Positions 1 to 8,711 of a stretch of 43,236 nt of DNA are shown here, piece after piece. The stretch is from Promethearchaeota archaeon (GTDB lineage: Archaea; Asgardarchaeota; Lokiarchaeia; Sigynarchaeales; SOKP01), in contig JAEOTJ010000413.1 of the NCBI GenBank assembly GCA_016839905.1, forward strand, positions 1 to 43,236. Direction: 5' to 3'. The notes beneath the pieces are model-generated. The model saw only the letters and a list, made by a program, of their open reading frames with translations. It ran no database searches and was not told where the DNA came from. Position numbers and translations under genes: made by a program. The first letter of the stretch is position 1, and the number at the start of each line of letters is the position of its first letter.

Positions 1-41
1 AACGCTTTCTATTAGAAAATGAGCGTGATAGGAGGTTATAA
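1..41 (+). other. possible 3' end of an upstream gene
   Basis: One forward frame is open from the window edge to a TAA at 39-41 and would give a short charged C-terminal tail ending RDRRL. Nothing in so few residues allows a family call. A purine-rich GGAGG-like stretch at 31-36 is followed by no usable start codon, so I treat it as coincidental. Confidence 0.2.
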
Positions 42-127
42 TTCGTGTAATTGTTAGAATTTAAAGATTGGAATGAATTAAGACAGCTAAGTTGTGAATC
101 GAATAAATAAAAAAAATAAAAAATGAA

Positions 128-319
128 TTAAATAAACCCCGTGGGGATCGCAAAATTATCCATCGTGGCCATGCTCCTGCCCATTATTTCAGCCCTGTTT
201 TCTATCACTTTAGACATTTGTAATCCCGAATAAAGGAACAATAAGAAGAAACTGCCTAATAAAATGGAAACAAATAAAAAAAGAGATAGGAAAAAATTGT
301 TTAAAATTAACTTCGTCAT
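128..319 (-). CDS. small single-span membrane protein
   Basis: A 63-residue ORF if started at the ATG at 319. A GTG four codons upstream is also in frame, but the ATG lies behind a purine-rich AAGTGAT about eight bases away. Residues of roughly 4-30 are a long run of Leu, Phe, Ile and Ser, fitting one membrane helix. The rest is a short polar tail with two Arg and several acidic residues, probably exposed to one side of the membrane. No family is recognised. It stands alone, divergent from the CARF gene. The hydrophobic composition makes it more credible than a random ORF, but it could still be spurious. Confidence 0.4.
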   Translation of the reverse strand: MTKLILNNFFLSLFLFVSILLGSFFLLFLYSGLQMSKVIENRAEIMGRSMATMDNFAIPTGFI

Positions 320-446
320 AAAGGAAATCACTTGAGAGTATAATTTAATTCATTTATTAAATAAGCATATTTTATATAGTAATATTTTTAATTATATAAT
401 AATAAATTAATTACAAAAGAAAGAATAATCAAATCTTGATAAACTG

Positions 447-1262
447 ATGGTAGAAAAAACATGTCATATAGTAGTCATTGGACATAATGCCTATAAATAT
501 GAATTAACAATTGATAGGATTTCATGTAATCGACTTATTTTAATAACGGGAAAGGAAAATCAATCAGGTACGACAAAGATCCATGAGCTTTCTAAGCAAT
601 TAAAGGAGAAATATGAAAAGAAGAAGATTGAAGTTAAAGAAGTTAGATTGAGTTATAGTGAAGATATTAAATCAGTAGCGGAATTAATTTATTTAATCCT
701 AAAACAGAGAATAGAAGGTTTTAACAAGATTTTTGTCAATATCTCTGGCGGGTTAAGATATATTGATGTGTGGTTCTATATCGCATGTATAATTTCTAAC
801 ACGGATGTCATCCATGGAGATTACGTCTATGAAGATGCAAAAATCGCTAATATCAAGGGTATCATTAATTTAACAAGATTACCCTTAGTTGGTTTAACTG
901 ATAAACAATTTGATCTTTTAGAGTTATTTTTTAATAAGTATGATGATATTAATGATTTTATTAAACCTGATCTACTTTATGATGATAATATCTTATTAAA
1001 TAAGACTATTAAATATGATTCGACAGAAAAAATTAAAGATACTTATAATAAAAAAAAAGGTTTGAATCTTTCAAGAGGAGATATAAATATCTGCCTCCAT
1101 GATCTAAAAAACATTGAAATGTTGAAAATCTTGCCTAATCCTGAAGATAAAAAAAAAAAGACTATCGAAATTACATATTTTGGAATTGCTAATTTTTTAA
1201 ATTATTTATTTGAAAAAAATATCGAATACAACTACTTCTGTCATAGTAGATCACATATGTAA
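447..1262 (+). CDS. CARF-domain winged-helix regulator (HFX_2341/DUF6293-like)
   Basis: The N-terminal ~150 residues look like a Rossmann-like CARF domain. It opens with a hydrophobic strand (CHIVVIGHN), has a strand ending in LILITG, and carries the signature NISGG at residues 98-102 followed by a helix. In CARF proteins that loop contacts the cyclic oligoadenylate ligand. From about residue 150 the chain becomes helical with a pattern like a winged helix (LTDKQFDLLELF, then LSRGDINICLHDLKNIEML), as in haloarchaeal HFX_2341-type and Csa3-type regulators. Known CARF-wHTH proteins are ligand-controlled transcription factors tied to type I/III CRISPR or stand-alone defence. No cas gene, Cas10 or repeat array lies within the window, so the source of any ligand is unknown. 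The family call rests on motif pattern only. Confidence 0.65.
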   Translation: MVEKTCHIVVIGHNAYKYELTIDRISCNRLILITGKENQSGTTKIHELSKQLKEKYEKKKIEVKEVRLSYSEDIKSVAELIYLILKQRIEGFNKIFVNISGGLRYIDVWFYIACIISNTDVIHGDYVYEDAKIANIKGIINLTRLPLVGLTDKQFDLLELFFNKYDDINDFIKPDLLYDDNILLNKTIKYDSTEKIKDTYNKKKGLNLSRGDINICLHDLKNIEMLKILPNPEDKKKKTIEITYFGIANFLNYLFEKNIEYNYFCHSRSHM

Positions 1263-1323
1263 ATCTAAAGTTATATAAAAAAGAGGATTAAATTTTTCTC
1301 ATTTTTTTTCCAGAGAAAAGAAA

Positions 1324-1563
1324 CTATTTAATTAATTTTTTAAATTCTTTCAGCTTTCGCATTGGGTCAAAAGCTTTATCGAATTTAGCCGCTTTTTTAA
1401 ATTTTTCATCTAAAGTGATTGCCTTTTCGAGGGCTTTTATTGCTTTTCCAGGCTCAAATCTGAGAGCTTCGATGCGAGCTTTGCCATACCAAGAAACTCC
1501 ATGATCTGGTTTTTTTCCGAGGATGAAATCTAATAATTCAATTAAAGAATCATAACTTTGCAT
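1324..1563 (-). CDS. small TPR-repeat protein
   Basis: I place the start at the ATG at 1563 because a perfect GGAGGT sits nine bases upstream. The longer frame to about 1602 would use TTG or ATG codons without a good site. The resulting 79-residue protein contains one and a half tetratricopeptide-like units. One is helical with the TPR spacing W-Y-x-KA-x8-F-x-x-A-x-x-x-x-x-KA-x-x-LD around residues 24-50, followed by a Lys-rich helix. TPRs mediate protein-protein contacts, so it is probably an adaptor. The gene is convergent with the CARF gene and has no obvious partner. Confidence 0.55.
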   Translation of the reverse strand: MQSYDSLIELLDFILGKKPDHGVSWYGKARIEALRFEPGKAIKALEKAITLDEKFKKAAKFDKAFDPMRKLKEFKKLIK

Positions 1564-1836
1564 TAACTTAAAACCTCCTTCATTTTTTTCATTCATTATC
1601 AATTAAAAAAAAAATTTTGAAAAATAAAATAATAAAAAAGTTTTTGTTTAAAAATTTAGTTCTATTCTATTAATCTGGATTAGGTATCTTAAAGGTTCTC
1701 ATTATAATTTAATTGAACTTGGCTCTACTCTTAAAAAAGAAAAAAGCGTTTTCAATTTTTTTTTATAAAATATAAATTGGGAGTATAATTTATCTAAGAT
1801 AGAAAAAAAATGTTAAAGTATAAAAAAATCATTAAA

Positions 1837-3840
1837 TTAATCCAAAAATGGATCAGTGAATTTATTTCCTAAAGCCTTCATTCCTTTCCTAATGAAATCT
1901 TCTTGAGTAATCTCTCTTTCATCAAATTGTAGCCATGCTTCCTTGATTTTCCCAAAATCTACTTTGCCAAGATTTTCTCTTAAAAATTGCTCGTTATTTT
2001 CAATTTTCCTCATTTTCAATCGTACCTGTTCTACAAGTCCTTTCTTCTTCTTACGTGTACTATAGGTCATTTTTATGGAAACTCCAACCATCGCACTTAT
2101 CGCACCTGTTAATACTGCTTGAATATACCATGGCAATCCCTCCACGGCTTTCTCATCATCATCTCCCTCTTCGCCCTTTGTAACTGTCACAGAAATGGAA
2201 TGCTCGTTTCCTGCAGAATCATTTGCGTAGAACGTTATTATAACAGAACCATCTGGTAAGATTCCCCATGCATAACTATCTATCGTGTCATTATCTATGA
2301 AGAAGTATTTAGTAGTTCCTGAGTTCAAGGTATACCATGTAGCATTTAAAACTTTTTCGTCAAAAATCTCAACTGTAAATACAGGTGCTGCCGAGGGGAC
2401 ATCTTGTCCAGAAGTAGGAGATATAATAGTAATTGTTGGAGGGAGGGTGTCTTTTATTACTAGCGCATCAGTGTGATTAATATGAGCTGCGGAATCATTT
2501 ACGTAAAATCTAATTAATATATCACCATCTAATAAAGTGCTCCATAAAGTTTGATTTATATCTACTGAATTTCCCGTAAAAGTTTCGTTTTCTAACCATA
2601 CAGATATATTATATATCGAATAAAAAGTTGCATTAATTGAATATAGATCGTAAGTATATATTTGAAACACCGGAGCATTACTATGAAAGGTATCATTAGC
2701 TTGTAGAATTATTAAGATCTCTGGGGGCGCATCATCACCATCTTCCCAGATTGGGAAGCTATCATTTCTCCCTGCCGAGCCAGCAATGGGATAAATAATA
2801 TCCCCTATATTATCATCGTTTTTGTCATCAGCTCCAGCCCCTAATTCAGTGTAATTATCCCAATAATTTCCTATCGAACCATTATCCCAGTAATTATTTA
2901 CAATCCAGCCATTATCTTTAGCGTGAAGCTCATTCCCAATAAAATAGTTTTGGTAAATTAAATTATCTCGACAACCTGGCATCGATAAAAATAAGCCTGT
3001 ATCTGAATTATTAGAGATTAGATTATATGTAATATTATTCCGTTTACAAGTATCGTCTAAATAAATCCCTCTTGTATTGTTATTTATGGTATTATTTATG
3101 ATCGTGTTATTGGCACAGATAGAACCAAAGACAGTGTCTCCAAATAAATGTATTCCATAGGTATTATTGAATATTGAGTTATTATGAATAATATTATTGG
3201 TACAAGTACCACCACTATCATCTGAATACAATTTTATGCCTACACTATTATTGTATATTATATTGCTTGTAATATTATTATAATTACTTTTATCAATACG
3301 AATCCCTCTGAAACTAGTACTGTGTATAATATTTCTCGAAATGTTATTGAAATGGCAATCATCATTCAAAAAAATTCCATTTTTACCATTAATTAAAGTA
3401 TTATTAATAATGGTTCCATTATTTGTATCTTTCAATTTAATTCCCGCATCACTCGCACTCGTGCCGGTATTATATACCGTTACATTTCTGATGGCAAAAT
3501 ACTCGTTTTTGGAATTATTTATAAGAATACCACTTCCAGTAAGCGAGCCACTAGCATCAATAGTAAAATTTTCGAGCGTGTAGGGATTATCCAATGATCC
3601 ATTACCACTACACCAATCATAACCTGCCGCTATTGACCAATTATCATTAATATGGATGAAAGAAAAGTTATTCCAATATTCAGATTTTCTTGGACTTTTT
3701 AAATTGATGTTATCATTATCTTCCGCATTGATTCCTTTAATTACAGAGTCACTGCTGAAATTATTAATATTAATAGTACTTGAAACTACGAACAAAAATC
3801 CAACTATTAGTAGAATTATTATTTTTGAGTATGATTTCAT
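1837..3840 (-). CDS. NosD-like right-handed beta-helix surface protein with C-terminal anchor
   Basis: A 667-residue protein with an N-terminal signal peptide (MKSYSK followed by a hydrophobic stretch to about residue 25). Residues ~70-340 contain many short repeats of the type NNxIxNNxxGIYL, typical of NosD/parallel beta-helix domains (PbH1 repeats). They are followed by two Ig-like modules of ~85 residues, each ending in a strand of the LPDGSVIITFYANDSAGN type. A Lys/Glu-rich spacer precedes one predicted membrane helix at ~residues 575-600 (around IQAVLTGAISAMVGVSI). A charged ~65-residue tail should be cytosolic. The likely role is an envelope-exposed binding or carbohydrate-interacting protein; no catalytic residues are evident. 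The Ig-like modules resemble those of the giant gene at 25072, suggesting a shared surface-protein toolkit. Confidence 0.75.
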   Translation of the reverse strand: MKSYSKIIILLIVGFLFVVSSTININNFSSDSVIKGINAEDNDNINLKSPRKSEYWNNFSFIHINDNWSIAAGYDWCSGNGSLDNPYTLENFTIDASGSLTGSGILINNSKNEYFAIRNVTVYNTGTSASDAGIKLKDTNNGTIINNTLINGKNGIFLNDDCHFNNISRNIIHSTSFRGIRIDKSNYNNITSNIIYNNSVGIKLYSDDSGGTCTNNIIHNNSIFNNTYGIHLFGDTVFGSICANNTIINNTINNNTRGIYLDDTCKRNNITYNLISNNSDTGLFLSMPGCRDNLIYQNYFIGNELHAKDNGWIVNNYWDNGSIGNYWDNYTELGAGADDKNDDNIGDIIYPIAGSAGRNDSFPIWEDGDDAPPEILIILQANDTFHSNAPVFQIYTYDLYSINATFYSIYNISVWLENETFTGNSVDINQTLWSTLLDGDILIRFYVNDSAAHINHTDALVIKDTLPPTITIISPTSGQDVPSAAPVFTVEIFDEKVLNATWYTLNSGTTKYFFIDNDTIDSYAWGILPDGSVIITFYANDSAGNEHSISVTVTKGEEGDDDEKAVEGLPWYIQAVLTGAISAMVGVSIKMTYSTRKKKKGLVEQVRLKMRKIENNEQFLRENLGKVDFGKIKEAWLQFDEREITQEDFIRKGMKALGNKFTDPFLD

Positions 3841-4092
3841 TTTGAATTCACAATTATGTTCATTTTATATGAGATAAACTATATTTATTAGATTTTAAAT
3901 CTTACCATGAAGTTGAACTAAAATTATGATCTAATCCTTTATACTTTAATTTGATAATCCTTGAAAGTATCAATATTGTTAATTATTAAGAAACTGAAGG
4001 GGTCGTCCCTATTAAAAAATAGTACTTATTTAGATATTTAAATAAAAATTCCTTAATTTAAAGGAATCTTATAAAAATATGGAGAATAGAAA

Positions 4093-4878
4093 ATGGAAGT
4101 TATAGATTTAAAAGAAGAGCACGAGTCATTATTTTTTGTCTGTCTTGAGGATTGGTCAGATGAGATAAAAGAGGCGGGCAATCATAAAGAGCTTTGGTTT
4201 AATGAAATGAAAGATAAGGGGCTCAGAGTAAAACTCGCTCTTGATGATAAAGGTATTGTCGGAGGAATGATCCAGTATGTGCCTATAGAACATTCACTTG
4301 CGGAAGGGAAAGATTTATACTTTATTAATTGTATCTGGGTTCATGGGTATAAAGAGGGTCGTGGAGACTTTCAGAAAATGGGCTTTGGGAAGGCTTTAAT
4401 CAAGGCCGCGGAGGAGGATGTGAAGGCTCTGGGTGCCAAGGGAATAGTCGCCTGGGGATTATCTATTCCTGTCTTTATTAAGGCATCTTTATATAAAAAA
4501 CAGGGATATGAAAAAGTAGATAAAGATGGTGTTCAAGTTCTCTTATGGAAACCGTTTATAGATGATGCAATCCCTCCTAAATGGATTCGACAAAGAAAAA
4601 CCCCCCAAGCCATTCCCGGTGAAGTCTCAGTGGTATCGTTCATAAATGGCTGGTGTCCTGCCCAAAATCTGGTATTTGAAAGGGCAAAAAAGGCAGCAGG
4701 TGAATTTGGGGAGAAAGTGAAGTTTCAAGGAATAAACACGAGCGATCGGGAGGTATTTTTGGAGTGGGGCATTTCTGATGCCCTATTTATTGATGGTAAA
4801 CAGATCAGAACGGGCCCTCCTCCTTCATATGAAAAACTCAAGAAAAAAATCGCTAAGCAAGTAAAAAAACTAAAGTAA
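4093..4878 (+). CDS. GNAT N-acetyltransferase fused to YoaP-like domain
   Basis: The first ~155 residues form a GNAT fold. There are acceptor-side strands, then the acetyl-CoA loop region FQKMGFGKALIKAAEEDVKALG at ~96-117, with the Q/R-x-x-G-x-G/A-like element KMGFGKA, and a final strand with YKKQGYEKV. The remaining ~100 residues (VSVVSFINGWCPAQNLVFERA onward) match the C-terminal YoaP-like, thioredoxin-related extension found on some bacterial and archaeal GNATs, with a single Cys after the first strand (GWCPAQ). The acyl acceptor is unknown. A GGAG sits a few bases before the ATG. The gene is monocistronic, with a T-rich stretch (4933-4940) after the stop. Confidence 0.7.
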   Translation: MEVIDLKEEHESLFFVCLEDWSDEIKEAGNHKELWFNEMKDKGLRVKLALDDKGIVGGMIQYVPIEHSLAEGKDLYFINCIWVHGYKEGRGDFQKMGFGKALIKAAEEDVKALGAKGIVAWGLSIPVFIKASLYKKQGYEKVDKDGVQVLLWKPFIDDAIPPKWIRQRKTPQAIPGEVSVVSFINGWCPAQNLVFERAKKAAGEFGEKVKFQGINTSDREVFLEWGISDALFIDGKQIRTGPPPSYEKLKKKIAKQVKKLK

Positions 4879-5000
4879 AAAAAATAAAAGTGAAAAAAAC
4901 TTAATTCTTTACTTAATTCTTTTATTAAAACCTTTTTTTTAAATGGTAGCACATCAATTATATTATTTTAATTTATCACATATATCGTAAGGAAAAAAAA

Positions 5001-5864
5001 ATGAAAATAATTACACATCCGGGAAGTGCACACTTAGATGATTTTTTGTCTTGCTGTTTGGTAATCCATAAGAGCGGGGATATCGAGGAGATACATCGAA
5101 GAGAGCCTAACCATGAGGAGATCAATGACCCCTCTATATGGACGCTTGATGTAGGGGATAAATTTGATCCTGATATGAAATGCTATGATCACCATCAAAT
5201 TGTAATGGATGATTGTACTTTATCACTTTTATTAAAGGATTGGGAATTATGGGAGAAAGCCATTAAAGTTCATGATTGGCTCGAGATAGCTGTCGCTAAT
5301 GATACGAAAGGACCTAAAGAGGTTACTAGACGCTTGAATATCTCTTATACTGCTTTACGGCAATTAGACTCTTTCATAGAAAGGACCATTTTAGTACTTT
5401 TCGAAAAAAGCAAGGTAATTAGGAAGGGGAATGCCCTATTTTCATTGATGAGGATAATTGGGAAGAAATTTTTTATGCTGATAGATGAATACTTTAAAAT
5501 TCGAAAAGAAATTGAAGATAAAATAGAATTTAAGAAAATAAAGGAGGTCCCGGTAATTTTTTGTTATAAAAATATCAAATTTTCAAGCATGTTAGTGCGC
5601 ATATTAAATGAGAAGAAGAGAGAGATTCTAAAGGGTGAAAGAGGCGGTATTTTGGTTTATCCTAACAATCGCCCTCCAGGATCGATTGCTTTAAGGCGAC
5701 ATGATGATGATAATAGAGTAGATTTTACACGAATTTCTAAACATGAAAAAGTATTATTTGCACATCTACACGGTTTTTTCGCGTCTCTGGAGCCAATGTC
5801 TGATTATGAATTAGAGCAATACATTAAGGATGCAATTAAAAGCAAAGAACAGGAGTTTTACTAA
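5001..5864 (+). CDS. MYG1/DHH-like metal-dependent phosphoesterase
   Basis: The N-terminus ITHPGSAHLDDFLSC matches the metal-binding motif of the MYG1/UPF0160 and DHH superfamily (TH-x-G-x-x-H-x-D-x). A second motif follows at about residue 50, LDVGDKFDPDMKCYDHHQ, whose DHH is the hallmark of the superfamily. At 287 residues it is close to the family size. A later HLHGFFAS may be part of the third metal or substrate motif. Known MYG1 proteins are nucleases acting on RNA, and DHH relatives hydrolyse phosphodiesters or pyrophosphate, so the substrate here is open. The stop codon overlaps the next gene's ATG by one base (TAATG), indicating translational coupling with the flavin reductase. Confidence 0.65.
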   Translation: MKIITHPGSAHLDDFLSCCLVIHKSGDIEEIHRREPNHEEINDPSIWTLDVGDKFDPDMKCYDHHQIVMDDCTLSLLLKDWELWEKAIKVHDWLEIAVANDTKGPKEVTRRLNISYTALRQLDSFIERTILVLFEKSKVIRKGNALFSLMRIIGKKFFMLIDEYFKIRKEIEDKIEFKKIKEVPVIFCYKNIKFSSMLVRILNEKKREILKGERGGILVYPNNRPPGSIALRRHDDDNRVDFTRISKHEKVLFAHLHGFFASLEPMSDYELEQYIKDAIKSKEQEFY

Positions 5865-6418
5865 TGAGAAAATTACTTGGAATATTGGGAAGTCCAAGAA
5901 AAAATGGGAACACACATATTCTAATTTCTAAAATGCTTGAAGGTGCTAATGAGGGAGGATTTGAAACTGATCTTATCCTGCTTACAGATCTTAAAATAAA
6001 AGAATGTGATGGATGTCATGCGTGCTGGAAAGGTAATCCTTGTAGCAAAAATGATGATATGAATGATTTATACCCACGAATCATTGAGAGTGATGTTCTC
6101 ATTTTCGGAACTCCTGTATATTGGTACGGACCTACTGCGTTAATTAAGGGATTTTTAGATCGTTTTGTATTTTTTAATAATGAGGAAAATCGGCAAAAAA
6201 TAAAAGGAAAAGATGTAGTATTAGTTGTACCCTTTGAAGAGGATAATCTGGCAACAGCAGATCCCTTAGTAAGCATGTTTAAAAAAAGTTTTGAATATTT
6301 GGAATTAAATTTAAAACATATTTTACTGATACCTGGAGTATATGAAAAAGGGGATGTATTAAATAAAACAGAGAAATTAAACGAAGCACATGAAATTGGA
6401 AAAAACTTGTTTAAATAA
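5864..6418 (+). CDS. NADPH-dependent FMN reductase / iron-sulfur flavoprotein family
   Basis: Flavodoxin-like fold of 184 residues. The N-terminal strand and phosphate loop LGILGSPRKNGNTHIL bind the FMN phosphate, and TPVYWYGPTALIKGFLDR (about residue 82 onward) contacts the flavin ring. The cysteine pair in CDGCHACWKGNPC at ~49-61 is the variant cluster motif of archaeal iron-sulfur flavoproteins (C-x2-C-x2-C-x4/5-C). It may therefore bind a 4Fe-4S cluster and act as a two-electron carrier. It overlaps the upstream MYG1-like gene and should be co-transcribed with it. A second, diverged family member lies at 10828. Confidence 0.8.
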   Translation: MRKLLGILGSPRKNGNTHILISKMLEGANEGGFETDLILLTDLKIKECDGCHACWKGNPCSKNDDMNDLYPRIIESDVLIFGTPVYWYGPTALIKGFLDRFVFFNNEENRQKIKGKDVVLVVPFEEDNLATADPLVSMFKKSFEYLELNLKHILLIPGVYEKGDVLNKTEKLNEAHEIGKNLFK

Positions 6419-6423
6419 AGTCT

Positions 6424-7116
6424 TTATACTTTTTGCATCCAAATCCGATAAGATGAGACTTTAATGTTAAATGAACTTAATTTCTTAATAATCATTGTTA
6501 TGTGATTTTCAGGAATAATAAATGACCCTCTTCCAAGTCTAATGCCGTTTAATTTCTGGACGAGGCCTTCTTTATTGTAGGAATATATTTTATTAGAATA
6601 TGTCTTTTTAGTTTTATAACCATATAAAATTCTCTTAATTTTCATCTTATCCGAATTATCCATATCTCTTAAATTAAGAGTAATCAGTTGAAATGGTTCC
6701 AATTTCAAATATTTTATAAAAAAATCATAATAATGTGAATTTCCAAATATCAATTTACCCTCTGCTAATACATTTTCAATAAAAGATTTATCCCAATTTT
6801 GAATATCTTCTGGAAAAATGAATACACCTTGTATTGATTTATTAATTTTTTTTTCTAAATCCAAGAGTTTTTCGAATATAAAATCTTCACGCTCTCTTTT
6901 CGTGCCCTCCTTAAATAAAATACATAAATCAATATCACTTTCTTCCGTAAAGGTTAAAGTAGCTAGGGAGCCGAAAAGTATAATGGAATCTATCTCATTA
7001 TAATAAGAAAATTCATTTTGAATAAATTTTTTAATCATTTTAAAGAAAATTTCATTATCAAAACTTTTAGTATCATGTTCTTTAGTAATATTAGCAATTT
7101 CATCATTAATCTCCAT
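6424..7116 (-). CDS. MNT-type nucleotidyltransferase (antitoxin-like), long form
   Basis: The nucleotidyltransferase core is clear: LFGSLATLTFTEESDIDLCIL at residues ~47-67, with the GS (49-50) and the catalytic D-x-D (D61, D63) of the pol-beta/MNT superfamily. Minimal MNT antitoxins are ~95-140 residues. This one has 230, with a Lys-rich C-terminal extension of ~100 residues ending in a Trp-containing helix. It overlaps the upstream HEPN gene by 11 bases, the classic order for HEPN-MNT modules, where the MNT enzyme adenylylates the HEPN toxin. Self-contained regulation of the pair is likely but not visible in sequence. Confidence 0.75.
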   Translation of the reverse strand: MEINDEIANITKEHDTKSFDNEIFFKMIKKFIQNEFSYYNEIDSIILFGSLATLTFTEESDIDLCILFKEGTKREREDFIFEKLLDLEKKINKSIQGVFIFPEDIQNWDKSFIENVLAEGKLIFGNSHYYDFFIKYLKLEPFQLITLNLRDMDNSDKMKIKRILYGYKTKKTYSNKIYSYNKEGLVQKLNGIRLGRGSFIIPENHITMIIKKLSSFNIKVSSYRIWMQKV

Positions 7117-7477
7117 TTTGAATCACCTTTAAGCAGATTTTTTCTATCTCATAGTAGTATTCCATTAATTTTTTAAAATCATCAATTTTCCAGCTAAATC
7201 CGTAAGTAAATTTTGGTCTTAATTTATTTTCAATATTCTGAAATAAACGCCATACATATTCAGTTTGATTTTCAAATATAACTGTATTTTCCACTAAAAT
7301 TTTTCTTAGTTTTTGATGTTTATTGATATGGATTCTTTTCCTAGCCGCATTTGCTTCGATTAAATGATATATTGAGAGAAAATATAATTCTGCACGAGAA
7401 GATTCAGAATTATCTTCATTTTCAGCATCCTTTTTAAAGTTTCGGTATAATACTTTATGATTTTCTAAAGTTCCCAT
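7106..7477 (-). CDS. HEPN-domain protein (toxin-like partner of MNT)
   Basis: A 123-residue all-helical protein directly upstream of, and overlapping, the nucleotidyltransferase, which fits the HEPN half of an MNT/HEPN system. Helices contain ELYFLSIYHLIEANAARKRIH and a later NIENKLRPKFTYG. HEPN RNases use R-x4-6-H. At the usual late-helix position the sequence here reads R87-PKFT-Y92, so the His is replaced by Tyr; an R48...H54 pair exists but lies earlier. It may be a variant or weakened RNase, or a purely structural partner. The HEPN assignment comes mainly from context and helical pattern. Confidence 0.6.
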   Translation of the reverse strand: MGTLENHKVLYRNFKKDAENEDNSESSRAELYFLSIYHLIEANAARKRIHINKHQKLRKILVENTVIFENQTEYVWRLFQNIENKLRPKFTYGFSWKIDDFKKLMEYYYEIEKICLKVIQNGD

Positions 7478-7733
7478 TTAACTCATTATATTTCTTTTCG
7501 TAATATTATAATGCGAATAATATGATTTAAATTTAATTATTTCTCAAATTTAGAGTAATCCGTTTAAATGGTTCCAATTTTAACTGCTCTGAAATATTGA
7601 TTAAATTTAAAATTATTAAGGAAATAATAGATTAAATTAAAATTCTTCTTAAATTCTAAATATATTAAGAAATGTAAAACATTCTGATTTTTCAAATAGT
7701 AATTTTATTTTAATAACTCGTGTCGAATAATGT

Positions 7734-8687
7734 ATGTCTGAAAATAATAATCAAGGAGAAAAGAACACAGGAGCTAAAAAAGAAACCATTATCAATAAAA
7801 AAATTACGAAAGAAAGTTCAGTTCAAAAGAATTTATTCGGGACAACGGTAAAGGCAGTCATGAATAAGAAAAGTTCCGATGTGGATAAGAGAAATTATTT
7901 AAATGAGCTAAATAATAAGGAATGGATGTTTTTCACGAGAAGTGTATGGGCTACTACTTATCCTTCTGAATATAGCCATGCTCTAAGAAAAAAACAAGGG
8001 GGAAATAAGCCTCCGAGTTTAATGGTTGAGATTTTGAGGTTCTTTACAAAATCAGGAGATAAAGTTCTTGATCCGATGAATGGAGTAGGTAGTACATTAA
8101 TCGCTTGTGCTTTAACGGGAAGGAAGGGCACTGGCATTGAAATCAACCCTGAATGGATAGAAATCTATAATGAGGTGTGTAATGAAAACGAACTGGAAAA
8201 GTTTAACGTCATTCAAGGAGATGCCTTAGAAGAAATCGATAATTTTAAACCCAAGTCGATTGATTTTGTAACATTTGATCCTCCTTATCGGGCAGATACT
8301 AAGTGGAATAGAACAATGTGTAATGACACGCATGAATCAAGAAATGCAAAAATAGGAGAAACTTATTCTGATAGCGATATGGATTTGGGAAATTTATTAG
8401 ATCCTGAAATATACCTCGGAAAAATTAGAGAGCTATGTAGTAAAATATATAGGATATTAAAAGACAAAAAATACTTGGTTGTTTTTACAAAAGATGAATA
8501 TCAAGAAGGTCAATATCAAGAAGTATCTTCAATCCTTGCGGATGCTATAAAAAGCTGTGGTTTTAAATGGAAAGGAAAAATATCATGGTACCAACATGGC
8601 GCATTTTTAAGACCTTATGGCGTCCCTTATAGTTATGTACCAAATCTTATTGATCAAAAAATTTTAATTTTTAGAAAAGAAACTTAA
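7734..8687 (+). CDS. site-specific DNA methyltransferase (orphan)
   Basis: A 317-residue amino-methyltransferase with an N-terminal charged, disordered leader of ~50 residues. SAM-binding motif I, LDPMNGVGSTLIACALTGR, is at ~112-130, followed by GTGIEINPEW (motif II), and the catalytic DPPY is at residues 182-185 (motif IV). The order X/I before IV and the DPPY point to an N6-adenine or N4-cytosine enzyme. WMFFTRSVWATTYPSEYSHA upstream resembles the substrate-side segment of archaeal members. No restriction endonuclease lies next to it; the HEPN/MNT pair is its divergent neighbour. Likely jobs are an epigenetic mark or a solitary defence methylase; the recognition site cannot be deduced. Confidence 0.8.
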   Translation: MSENNNQGEKNTGAKKETIINKKITKESSVQKNLFGTTVKAVMNKKSSDVDKRNYLNELNNKEWMFFTRSVWATTYPSEYSHALRKKQGGNKPPSLMVEILRFFTKSGDKVLDPMNGVGSTLIACALTGRKGTGIEINPEWIEIYNEVCNENELEKFNVIQGDALEEIDNFKPKSIDFVTFDPPYRADTKWNRTMCNDTHESRNAKIGETYSDSDMDLGNLLDPEIYLGKIRELCSKIYRILKDKKYLVVFTKDEYQEGQYQEVSSILADAIKSCGFKWKGKISWYQHGAFLRPYGVPYSYVPNLIDQKILIFRKET

Positions 8688-8711
8688 AAGGAGCTATTCC
8701 TACCCCTCCAA

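Noticed and set aside
3997..4012. small GGGGTCGTCCC hairpin between the beta-helix gene and the GNAT gene
   Set aside because: Only a four-base stem and no T-run on either strand; likely chance.
4725..4952. minus-strand Phe/Ser-rich ORF over the end of the GNAT-YoaP gene
   Set aside because: Arises from Lys-rich coding antisense and A-tracts; the forward frame has a recognised fold.
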